Positions 21,589 through 31,763 of a stretch of 64,000 nucleotides of DNA are shown piece by piece; the first letter of the stretch is position 1, and each line of letters begins with the position of its first letter. The notes beneath the pieces were generated by a model. That model made no database searches and had not been told where the DNA came from. It worked only from the letters and a program-made list of their open reading frames with translations. The stretch is from contig BCJX01000017.1 in the NCBI GenBank assembly GCA_001600415.1, forward strand, positions 489,005-553,004, given 5' to 3'. The stretch is from Pascua guehoae. Taxonomy: Eukaryota > Basidiomycota > Tremellomycetes > Trichosporonales > Trichosporonaceae. Both the position numbers and the translations under genes were made by a program.

Positions 21589-24500
21589 CTAAACATCCTT
21601 CTCGGTAATCTGGGGAATCTCGAGGCCGGCCTGCTGCGCGAGCCGCAGAATGTTGAGCGCCTGCTTGTACATGGGTGCGTCAATCATGACGCCGTCGAGG
21701 CCGTATGCGCCCGTGCCCTTCGAGTCGTGCAGCTCAAAGCTGAACGCGACGCGGGCCGCCTTGCGCACCGCCGCTGCAGAGGGGGCGTAGGCGGCCTGGA
21801 TGATTTCGATTTGGTCGGGGTGGATCGATTGCTGGGGTGTGAGTGGGTGAGGCGGGTGGGGACGGGTCTAGGGAGAAACCGATACGGGAGCGGGGCGCGG
21901 GGGATGGGTGGAGAGAGGGCGGTTGTAGATGGCATACTACGCCGACGGAGACACATTATTGCGAAGTGTTCGAGGTACTTGCGTCCTATTTTTCGTCACG
22001 CTCATTCTCTCCACTGCTTTCGTCGTCCTCAATTCGACGCCATCGTCACCGTCGCCCTCGTCGCCCACTCAGCTTCTTATCCACCCCGATACCCTAGCTC
22101 CCAGCACACAGCCTTGAGTCCTCGAGTCATGGCCCTTATACTCGACCGCTCTCGTCCAGCTCCGTCTTATCTGCACCATTCACACAGATTTTTACCCGCA
22201 TTCTTTGGTACGCATGACCTTTCGCCCCGCCTTCACGTCCACTCTACCTCCAACCCCCGTCCGGTCGCGTTCACCCCTGCCCACCTTCCTGCTCACCTTG
22301 CCCGTAAACCCGAGCCGCTTGCCCTCCTCGCTCTCGGCGCGCAGCGTCTCGGGGTCCTTGTAGTTTACGCACACCAGGTCGATCGCACCGAGACCGTATG
22401 CCTTGGCCGTGGTCACGAGCTTGGAGCGTGGGTAGAGCAGCTCGGCGCGGGACTCTGTGCGTGCGAGGCCGACGTCGGCGCAGTCTGTTGCGTGAGGGTG
22501 GAGGTGCACGTGAACGGTGTCAAGGATGAAGAATGACGCGTGTGGTGATGCCAGGATAGGCCGGGGACAAGGAAGCAACGAGGAAAGGGGTTTTGGGAGT
22601 AGCCGGGCCAGTGGACGAGCCAGATGACAGGTGCACGCGTTGGATATAAGTATTGGTCGAGATGGTGATGGCAGAGAATTAGCACAAGTGCAGTCAGTGT
22701 CATAGTGTCAGCGCTCGTCGCTCTCGAGACAGGACCACGCACAGTCTTCAGCGGCAAACTGGAGTCAGCGCAATCCAACTCGACGAAAGCATATAATCGA
22801 ACGTCCAACGAGCGCAATAGTGGCACAAGAAACCCTCTATCCAGAGCGGACAGACCCCCCCCCCCCCCCCNNTTCTACTCGTACCATTTTACCGACCGCC
22901 TCCTTTACTCGAGAACCTCAAACTCTCCCCTACCCCCGTTACTCACCAACAGCGCGTCCAAATGTCCCTTGCCCGCCTGCGCAATCTCGTTGATCCGCAC
23001 CATGGCCTGCGCGCTCTCGATCATGCCCACGATGCGGATCGGGTTCGCACCGCCCCGCCGCTTGTCGGGCGGGCACAGCGCGTCGATGCGCGAGACGACC
23101 CACTCGAGGTGGTCGGGCTCGTTGGTCTTGGGGAGCGCAATGGCTTGGATGTTGCGTGTGCGGAGCTGGGAAGGGTTAGTAATGGCCGGGGATTAATATG
23201 TGGGACGGGGGAGTTGTACTCGACGAAACACGAAGGCCGTGGTCCAGATAGAGAGAGGATGGAGGCGAAATTATGTCAAGAGACGACGGAAGCTCGCCGA
23301 TCAGGCATCCGGGGACGAACCCTCTTCCCAGCGGCCGCAAGCGGTCTGATGGGAGCCTGTCCTCTCCTATCTAAGAATGACCGTGCCACTCTCCACTCGC
23401 CAAGCTGCCTCCTCTGTACAGCCAGAGAGCGGTCATACTGCTAGCCCAAAAGGGAACGGAATGATAGCTCCCCGCGCTGCGAGAGTCACCGGGAGATGAG
23501 ACGCATTGGAGTGTGACCACAGTCGGAAGCACTGATTGGAGTGGGCGAGCGCATATAAGCGCTCTGCGGTACCAGAGGCATGGCAAATATCAGACCTCAA
23601 ACATCGCCTCTCGGAGACAGCTCGAGACTGGAACCCCGGACGTTGACCGGAACACCAGAGCAGAGGACCAGACGAAGCAGAGCACGACGTAAACGGTAAC
23701 CTTTCTGGCAGGACAGGATAACTAGGCCTGCTCGGGGGGGATGACAGTGAATAGCACACTGGCATCACAGCCAACGCCGACGCTTTCAACCTTCCAGCAC
23801 CGCCAACACCCCCAACTCTATCGACCCATCCAATACCAATCCCACCAACGAGACAGACGGCAACCACAGCGGAAGCAGGGAGGACCTAGGACGTGACTCC
23901 AAGCCTTTCCCCATGGATACTGGTCACGACACCAGCGACTTCACGCGTCGACTTCGGCAGCACAGTCACCGCCAAGAGTGCTTTCAACCGCAACCCAGCC
24001 CCAGCCTAGACCCGTACCAAGCACCCAACCAAGCAGTACCCCACAACGCGCGCACCCAACCTAGCCAACCAACCTACCGCCAGCCCGCAACCCGCTCCCC
24101 TCAACCCCCAACCACACCACCAACACCAACACCAACACCACAAACTCCACAGACCCCCCACCCAACGCACCATGGCATCGAGATCAGCCTCCTCCCACCC
24201 CGTCCCGACCGCATTAATGCGCGCCATGACCTCGCCCCTCGGCCGCTCGTCGCTGTCGAGGAGGGCGGCGACGGCCTCGCGCGCGGCGGGCTTGGCCGAA
24301 GGCGCGACGGCGTCCTCGAGGTCGTAGCACACGCTGTCGGCGGGCGAGAGGAGGGATTTGGCGAGCATGCGCGGGTTGGAGCCGGGCACTGGGGTTGGGG
24401 TTAGCGGNNNNNNNNNNNNNNNNNNNNNNNNNNNNNNNNNNNNNNNNNNNNNNNNNNNNNNNNNNNNNNNNNNNNNNNNNNNNNNNNNNNNNNNNNNNNN

Positions 24501-24798
24501 NNNNNNNNNNNNNNNNNNNNNNNNNNNNNNNNNNNNNNNNNNNNNNNNNNNNNNNNNNNNNNNNNNNNNNNNNNNNGCTCATGGGAGACAAGAGCCGGAT
24601 GCCGTTCAAGGACTAGACTCGTGTCCAGCTAGACGGCGTGGGTTGTCGCAGAGACACCACACTGCCCATCGACCACCGTGTTAGAGACGCACCGTACAGC
24701 ATGGCGCGGCGGAGGACGGGGGGGAGCGGCTGGTCGACGGCGGTCGCGAGCCCGCGGGACAGGCGGGGCGCGAGGCGCGTGAGCTGGGGGCGGAGCAT
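21589..24798 (-). CDS. CLYBL: CLYBL-like protein (HpcH/citrate lyase beta family), mitochondrial
   Basis: Exons on the minus strand: 24693-24798, 24171-24388, 22947-23165, 22743-22758 (16-nt microexon), 22297-22484, 21589-21831; 329 aa; all junctions GT-AG and in phase. The N-terminus (MLRPQLTRLAPRLSRGLATA) is a mitochondrial presequence. The body carries MLYVPGSNPRMLAKS, CYDLEDAV, IVGMIESAQAM, then FAAEDYCADVG formed only when the microexon is included, and GFTGKQSIHPDQ. These are the TIM-barrel CitE/HpcH signatures with the acidic Mg2+ ligands (Glu of IESA, Asp of AEDY). Animal CLYBL is a citramalyl-CoA lyase that clears the itaconate-derived metabolite in mitochondria; CLYBL-type or malyl-CoA chemistry is likely here. 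Intron 1 contains a 169-N gap, intron 2 is 1005 bp, intron 3 contains a poly-C run and two Ns. Confidence 0.9.
22743..22758 (-). other. 16-nt microexon of the CLYBL-like gene
   Basis: On the minus strand, TTTGCCGCTGAAGACT lies between an acceptor (CCAG) and a donor (GTGCGTGG). It encodes F182-A-A-E-D186 plus one base. Joined to AC at 22484 it completes Tyr187 and the family motif FAAEDYCADVG. Without it the flanking exons are in the wrong phase. Confidence 0.85.
22855..22872. other. Poly-C run ending in an N pair (assembly weak point)
   Basis: A run of 16 C followed by two Ns, inside the intron between CLYBL exon 3 and the microexon. Length of the true sequence here is uncertain. Confidence 0.8.
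24408..24576. other. Assembly gap (Ns) inside CLYBL intron 1
   Basis: 169 unresolved bases lie between coding exons 1 and 2 of the CLYBL-like gene. Both exon ends flanking the gap are intact and in phase, so no coding sequence need be missing. Confidence 0.9.
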
Positions 24799-25502
24799 GG
24801 TGGGTATGTGTAGTCTGGTGTTGGGGAGTTGGGAGTTTGTAGACTGGACTGTTCTCGAGGTTGGAAGATATCAAGTTGTGGACCGTGCTGGGTCGGAAGT
24901 AGCAGGTGGGGGAGGGATGTGACGTACGGTGCCAGGTAGCCGGATGCCGAGTGGCCGAATGCCGGCGGGGCCTTGGTCTGCGCCGACGCCGATTTGGGCC
25001 CGAGATTCGGGAAATCGTCCACCGTCGATTACTAACTTTGTCGGGGCTCCGTCTGGACAGTTGATCGTCTTGCGTCAGGCTCTTCATGCTCAAGCTGCTC
25101 AAGCTGGTATGAAAGCGCTGTGGTTGACGCCGCCCGCGTTCTCACTCCAGGCTGGGCGACTCACTAACTGGTGCGGGCACGCAGATAAATATGTCAGGAC
25201 AGATACCGGCTCCCAGGTACAGACTGACAGTTGGGAGCTTGCTCATTGCCCACTGCAACTCTTTTGCCGCTTCCGTGAACGGCCGCAGACACCATTACAG
25301 CCTTGACACAAATGTCCCGGCCACACCCCACCCTTCTGCTCTAACTGCCTACTGCATGCCAACAAGTACAAGCGGCTGCGCCGCGTAACCACGATGGTTC
25401 TCAACGTCCTCTGCCGCTCTGCCTCCCAACCCCCCATCCTAATTTCGTCTGTCTCTCTGCGCATGCATCACGGCGACGGCATATGCCACCCCCGTCACTG
25501 CT
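24799..25502. other. Intergenic between CLYBL start and STRAP stop
   Basis: About 0.7 kb with no supportable ORF; it must hold the CLYBL promoter (minus strand) and the STRAP 3' flank. Confidence 0.5.
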
Positions 25503-26902
25503 CTAGTCCTGGGTCTGCCACAGGCCGTACGACTTGCCGGGCGACGTCTGCCACAGACGGATGGTGCCGTCCTCGCTGCCGCTCGCGTACACCTCGCCGT
25601 CTGGCGAGTAGGACGCAGACAGAACGGGGCCGTGGTGGCCCTTGTACACCTCGCGCTCCTTGCCCGAGTCGAGGTCGTACACGCGGACCCACGGGTCGGC
25701 CGACGAACCGGCCACAAAGCGATCGCGGAGGAACGGGTGGAGCGATGCTGACGTGACCTCGTGCGGGAGCTTGATGGTCACTGGGGGGTGCTGGCGGAGA
25801 ATGTCGAGGAAGAGCACAGACTTGCCCGCGGCAACCGATAGTGTGCCGCCGCCGTGCGCGAGCTCCATCGAGTTGATAGGAACGCCGAGGTCAACCTCGC
25901 CGACCTGCGAGAGCGAGCGGAGGTCCCACCAGCTGGGCGTCAGTGAAAACAGCTCATTCACATTTGCAAAGACGTGAATACCCACCGAACCTTTCCGTCC
26001 TCGGCAGCGCTCACGCCGACGGCACCACCCTGACCCTCGTCCCAGACAATGCTGCGGATGACACCCTCGCACGAGAGGCCATCGGGGTTACTGCCGAGCA
26101 CGAGCGGCTGGGCGTCGGTGCGGTTAAGATCAAACAGGCGGATCTTCTTCTCATTACCGCCCTGGAGTTGTCAGCTGAGGTGTAACTTCAAGCACGCATC
26201 AACAACTGACAGTCAAGAGGTACTGGGGCTGGGGGTGGGGGTTGAGGGCGACAGCGCGGACAATGTGGTTGTGCGAAAAGGTGTGCAGCGCTTCACCAGA
26301 GTTGGTGTCCCAGATTTTACTGCTGTCAGCTTCAGTCGTCGTACTCGAACGCACGCAGAAAAGTCTGCAGAGCCGGTGGCCGCGCGCGATGCGTCGTGAG
26401 AAATCTTGGTCGACCAAACGGCGCCCTTGTGGCCTGTACATGTCAGCAAACGCGACCAAGACAGATCTCATCACGGAGGTGGCACGGACCGAGGAAGGTA
26501 CCGATCCAGTCGCCAAGCCAGCTGCGGAGCATGGGGTTGCCATCCTTGCAGGCCGAGATGAGGAGGTAGGTGCCGTCCTGGAGGCTGTACAGTGTCAGCG
26601 CATTGTGCGGGGGGGTGTCGCGCTTGGATTTGGGGAGAGGGAATCGGATACGCTCGGGTGCAGCAGCGTGAGGCGCACGGGCCTCGGCGAGCTGCGAATT
26701 ACGAGTGGGCGTTACAGGTAACATTTACTCACAGGTTGGAAAACTGGAGATGGACGACGGGACGCGTGTGGCCCGAACAGAGCAGAGGCTGGACCTTGAG
26801 CGCAGAGTTGTTGGAGCCTGCGTTGCCGTTGGTGCTGCTGAGCGTGGTGGCAGGACCGTGGAGAGCGGACCCCTGGTGGAAGCCGTTGTTGTATGCGACC
26901 AT
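25503..26902 (-). CDS. STRAP: STRAP/UNRIP-like WD40 repeat protein
   Basis: Exons on the minus strand: 26733-26902, 26490-26584, 26355-26433, 26211-26319, 25986-26161, 25503-25932; 352 aa; introns of 148, 56, 35, 49 and 53 bp. The protein begins MVAYNNGFHQGSALHG. After a linker it reads PLLCSGHTRPVVHLQFSNL, then DGTYLLISACKDGNPMLRSW, GDWIGTFLGHKGAVWSTKIS, SRAATGSADFSAKIWDTNSG and on to SGSEDGTIRLWQTSPG. This is the near-invariant order of STRAP WD repeats. In animals STRAP/UNRIP joins the SMN complex that loads Sm rings on snRNA and also binds TGF-beta receptors; in fungi a role in RNP assembly or translation control is likely. Two donors are the weaker GTCCGT and GTCAGT forms. The gene is divergent from SmD1. 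Confidence 0.93.
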
Positions 26903-28419
26903 TATGAGATGTGCGAGCCGAGGAAGCTGGTACTATGAGTCGAGGAAGGCGGTGATAGGTATCCGAGAAAAAGCGCGCTAGTTTATTTACGTCGCGACGA
27001 TGTATGTATGCAGTGCTATGATGCTGTGAGTTCTGGTGCTGGTACTATGCGATGGATTCGTGCTGTTGATGATTGATTGGGGGTTGGGGGGGTTTGGTTG
27101 GCGCGAGGTCGGGAGTGGCGACGCGTCGGGGATTTGTTGGAGGAACGTGACGCGGCTAGAAGCAGTGCCAGTTGTGTATCGAGCAAGGATCGAGCCGAGG
27201 CTTGTGAGGTGGTTGAGATGGGTGGGAGATAATCAATGCAGGTAGGTACAGGCGGGCGATGTTGTCGGTGTTGGAACGCGAATGGGGGGGGGAGCGGGGC
27301 AGGCGACAGGCCAAAGACTAGTGGGGGGGGACGATGACGGGTTGTGTAAGTCCAAATTGACGAGGGCCCAGCCCAGTCTAGAAGCAGAGAGAGATTCGAG
27401 TAGTGCCGAGAATGAGAGAGCGCGTAGCGTGCAGACTCGGCGTTGCTTTTGAGCGTTCGTTGGGTGTTTCGTGTGGAAAGGAGAAGGTGGGGAAGGTGAT
27501 GTGGATGGTGCGAACAAAGGCCGGCAAGGGTGTTGCTGCGGGTATCGGCGGTGGGTGACTATAGGTAGAGGGCGATGATGGGGGGGATTGTGCGAGGAGA
27601 GTAGGCGAAGTGGAGATTCGAGGAAGAGGGGAGGGAAGGAGCAAGAAGTGGGAGTTGGGAGTGAAGAGATGGAGGTGGAACAAGACAAAGTCGAGGTTGA
27701 AGCGGAGCTAGCGGAGGGAAGGTGGGTGGGGGCAGGCGACAAGGTGAGCAACCACAGAGGCAACGAAGGAAGGAAGCATTCGACGCGATTACCAGTAGTG
27801 GGACCAGCCAGTGGCCAGTGGGCTGCAGTGGGGTGGGTGCAGTGGGGCACTGCACCCAGGAGGGACAGGACTGACGCTGGGTGAGATTGGGGGCCGGTTG
27901 AGCCCGGGGCAGTACATAGTGAGCTGCAAGGGCAAGCAAGGGTGTATGGCAGACAGGTCCAGGGTTCATTTTTGGACATGACCGGGTTGTGCCTTGGAGC
28001 TGTCGCCCCCCCTTCCCCCCCTTCCCCCCCTCTTCTGTTCGCCCCTCTTGGTCCGATCCAGGGGCCCAATAATTCCTTGCAACAAACCTCTGCGCCCCTG
28101 GCAGTGCACGCAGTGCCTCTGTCGTGCTGTTCACTAATCACTGGGCCTTCCTTGCGTCTCGCGTCCCTCAACACCACCCAGACACGCGCCCTGCCCAAAA
28201 CTCAAAGTGCCACGCGTCCAAATTCCCGAAACACCGATGCCTTGCTTCTGGACTAAGCTGTCGCAGTTAGCAAGTTGGGTCGTAACTGGTGACGCTCGCG
28301 AGTGTTGTGGCCACCACAGTGCATCAAAGCAACCCTCCTCCTCTACCAAACCCCATCCATCGCGACCAACCGGCCGCACACCGACAACTCCCGCGCGACA
28401 TCCGACTCCGTCTTTCAAG
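26903..28419. promoter_or_regulatory. Shared divergent promoter region of STRAP and SmD1
   Basis: 1.5 kb between the two start codons. It contains CCCCCCCTTCCCCCCCTTCC blocks at about 28008-28030 and G/A-rich stretches at about 27580-27740. Minus-strand ORFs here are pyrimidine-driven low complexity, not genes. Confidence 0.5.
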
Positions 28420-29110
28420 ATGAAGCTCGTCAGGTGCGTCGCCACCGTGCACGGGATGTGTGCAGGGTGCTGGGACGATCACGAGAACAAAAGTGAGACC
28501 TTGAGCTGACCGACTAGGTTCTTGATGAAGCTCAACAACGAGACGGTCACGATCGAGCTCAAGAACGGGACCGTTGTCCACGGAACAATTACTTGTGAGT
28601 GTCATTGGAGGCTGTGAGGCGGCTGTGCGATGGACGGTTAGTGACTGCCATGTTGTTGAGTTTGGATGGAAGCCACTGTTGTGTAACCGAACATCAACTG
28701 CCTTCCTCCAGTTGGTGTCGTACCCGTGGTTGATCTACCATTACGTGTCCAGACGCCGGCGACAGCAGCCTCAAACCTCCCTGCTCCAGAACACCCCTGC
28801 CTCCGCGCACGCGCTAACAACAGCCGTCGACCCGCAGATGAACACACACCTCAAGTCGGTCAAGATGAGCGTTCGCAACTCGCCCTCGGGCACGCCCCCA
28901 ACGCACCTCGACTCGATTGCCATCCGCGGCAACAACGTGCGCTACTTCATCCTCCCCGACTCTCTCCCGCTCGACACGCTCCTGGTCGACGACGCCCCGC
29001 GCGCCAAGAAGCGCAAGGAGGGCGCGGCCGGACGTGGCGGCCGCGGCGGACCTCGTGGACGCGGAGGACGGGGAGGACCGCGCGGGCGTGGACGTGGACG
29101 TGGATTCTAA
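28420..29110 (+). CDS. SMD1: Small nuclear ribonucleoprotein SmD1
   Basis: Exons: 28420-28433 (14 nt), 28518-28594, 28824-29110; 125 aa; introns of 84 and 229 bp. It reads [20 protein letters not shown], then [20 protein letters not shown]: the Sm1 motif. [15 protein letters not shown] is the Sm2 motif. The C-terminus is the Arg-Gly tail typical of SmD1 ([15 protein letters not shown] and so on), the target of symmetric arginine dimethylation in other eukaryotes. SmD1 is one of seven proteins of the Sm ring on U1, U2, U4 and U5 snRNAs and is essential for splicing. The first coding exon is only 14 nt, ending inside the Arg5 codon. Length (human 119) and motif order fit; the call is secure. 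Confidence 0.97.
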
Positions 29111-29604
29111 GCGTGGCGGTGTGCGGGAGGCCGAGAGGGCGCGCATGGCGGTGTCGATGTCGTCGAGTGGTGGAGGCGACTCGAAGGGGACGACAGCCCC
29201 AGATGCGACAGTCGAGGACCACAGCCACCGCGACGATGTCGACGGGCAAGAGGCAGACAGGCGGTGATAAAGAGCGTGGATGGTCCCATCCGTTCAAGAT
29301 AGAGGCACGATCGCGACAGCGACAGTTCCCATGCCCTGCATGTATTCCATGGTCATGTACTGACGAATGGCGGTTGGGCAGACTGACCAGCAGCCAGCCG
29401 CCAAAGCACCGTTGACAAGTTTTTGCAGCCGAGTATAATTCAAGTTGCTTGCATCTAGGATATCTGAACAGGTGATATCTGAACAGACCCGAAGTTCTAT
29501 TGCGGTCTCGGACCAGCATTCCGAGTCTACAGCCGAGATCAACACCGCACGCTCGACCAGGAGCGCGCCCTACACCTCGCTATAGGCAACAAAGCGCGCC
29601 GAGT
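29111..29604. other. Convergent intergenic region SmD1 / hydroxyacid dehydrogenase
   Basis: About 0.5 kb between two 3' ends, no gene seen. A GATATCTGAACAG motif occurs twice at about 29459-29485. Confidence 0.5.
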
Positions 29605-31763
29605 CTAATACCCCTTGACGGGATCGACGCGGTTCATCGGCTTTCCCCCGCTGCGGATCCGCTCGATATTTGCAATGAGCAAATCGGTCGCCGCGTCAAA
29701 GTAGCCGTCAAAGTCGGCACTGATGTGCGGCGTGAGAGCGACGCGGGGGTGGGTGAGCAGCGCGTGGCCTGCAGGGAGCGGCTCGGGGTCTGTCACATCC
29801 AGACCGGCCGCGAGGAGGCCGTTGGGTTCGTCGAGGGCAGCGAGGATGACGTCTGGAGGTTAGTGGGGCGGGCAGGGATCGGCAGGGAAGGGGAAACTGT
29901 GCATTGCCCTCTTCTGCGCTGTGGGGTGGTACGCCGGTGGCCATTGCCCGACGCCGGTTGACTCACCCGACTTGACGAGGTCACCGCGCCCGACGTTGAT
30001 AAACAGTGCGTCCTCGGGCAGGGCGTCTGGAGTTAGCGGACATCCTTGACAGTGGTTTCTTTGGGTCCGTGTCTCAGCGCGGTTTCTTTGGTTTGTGTCA
30101 TAGTCGCCCATGCCATCCGGCGTTCACCATGGCCCTAAACGCACCAAAGTGCTCCTTGGTGAGCATATACTTTGTAGCCGGCGTAGACGGGAGCGATGCC
30201 ACGAGAATGTTGCTGCGAGCGAGGAACGCCTTGAACGAAGCTGGGTCCGAGGTTGAGTAGTACGCAGACGGGACCGAGCCTGGGTGTCAGCTATGTACCG
30301 GCGACCCGGCAGATCTGCAGCAAGAGTCGTCTGCAGCGTGAATACTGTAGGGGGCATGGCGAAGCTCCAGGAGGGATACCACCACAAACCCCAACTCACC
30401 ATCCTCATCGCCCGTCCCAGGAATAATATACCCCTCGTCGGCCTTGCGCTCCCCCGTCGAATTGGCCGCGACAATCTCGACGCCAAACGCACGCAGCAGG
30501 CGCGCCGTCTCGCGCCCAATGTGGCCGTAGCCGAGCATGCCGGCCGTCTTGCCGCGGAGGGCCTGGAAGCCCGCGTGGCCGAAGACGACGTCACCTCCGC
30601 CCTGGTCGGGGCGGAGACGGAGTTCGACGCGGGTCGGCCAGCGGTTTTGGGTCTGGGATTAGTGGTAGTCGGGGGAGGGGGGAGGCAGGGGGAGAGAGAA
30701 GATGGTGTGGTGATGAAAGCTGCTCTCGATTTGGAGGGTTCGGAGAGGGATTCCTGAGGCGCAGACGAGGGGCCGTACGAGATGGAGCTCGTCAAAGACT
30801 CACGCGCGAGATGACGGCCGAGGTGTGGGTGTTCATGTATACTGCCCGTCAGCTCATACGCGCCACGGTGTGGTTTGTGCGCGCGACACTGTCACACAGA
30901 CTGCCAGGCAGCGAGTGCAATGCCATACAGATAGTGCCAGGCGACAGCCGCTCTGCACCACACAGCAGATACGCGCCGGGCACACGTGAAACGCATGCGT
31001 GAAAGAGACAGAATACGCACACGCAATAATCTGCGAGATAATGTACGGCGGGATCGAGAGCGAGTGGATGCCTGTCATCAGCGAGAGTGTGCGAACCGAG
31101 TGACAGGTGTTGACGTACCAGATGCGCTGCAGACTGCAATCTGCTCCCTTGCCTCGGGCGACGCGTGGGCCGGGTGCTGGAGCGCGAGGTTGGCGCCGGC
31201 TGCGGGTGGGGTGTAGCCAGGGTAACCAGTGCCGAGGCGGTGGGAAGATGCGATGCAGATGGATTCGAGCGATGAATTTGGGCGATAAGATAAAGAATGC
31301 GCGTGGCGTGTGTCAGTCACGACTCTGGCTCGAAAGGATTGATCTCAGTCTCTCAGCTACCTAGCTACCACACCCTCAGCGGCCAGTGTCTTCTTCATGT
31401 ACTCGAGTCGACGGCGGGCGTCGTCTTAGGCACAGCCGTGCACGAACAGCTGCCTTCGCCTCCATCCAATCATCTCACAGTAGCACCGACACCACTACCT
31501 GAGCCACCCAACCACCCAGCCCACTCACCAGCAGTCAGCTGCACCACCTCGAGCTTTCCCAGCTGCGCAAACTCGACGCCCTTCGGCAGGCCCGTGTACC
31601 GGGTGAAAAACACGTCGACTTCGGGCAAGACCTGGGCGTCCACCACTTCGTCGGGCCAGTAGTAGACGGTGGGGAACGCGGAGCGGACCTTTGCGAGCGA
31701 CGCGGGCGAGAGGGGGAACGTGATGGCGACCGTCGAGAGCGGGGTGCTCGGCTGGGCTGTCAT
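29605..31763 (-). CDS. D-isomer-specific 2-hydroxyacid dehydrogenase
   Basis: Eight exons on the minus strand: 31529-31763, 31119-31199, 31021-31071, 30804-30841, 30400-30652, 30145-30279, 29967-30026, 29605-29852; 366 aa; all junctions in phase. The NAD(P)-binding loop is G176-Y-G-H-I-G181 (TAGMLGYGHIGRETARLLRA). The catalytic set is Arg278 in INVGRGDLV, Glu308 in DVTDPEPLP and His327 in LTPHISA. The substrate domain has SGIHSLSIPPYIISQII. Such enzymes reduce 2-keto acids (glyoxylate, hydroxypyruvate, pyruvate and others) to D-2-hydroxy acids; substrate cannot be assigned. No presequence or membrane segment, so probably cytosolic; the C-terminus (DPVKGY) is not an obvious PTS1. Two exons are very short (51 and 38 nt). 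The 2-HADH call is secure. Confidence 0.93.

Noticed and set aside
21163..22536. 457-aa + strand ORF
   Set aside because: It is antisense to the last CLYBL exons and a repeat; minus-strand exons give clear family motifs.
27233..28198. 321-aa minus-strand ORF in the STRAP-SmD1 interval
   Set aside because: Pro/Ser-rich composition comes from pyrimidine-rich promoter DNA; no domain, no splice support.
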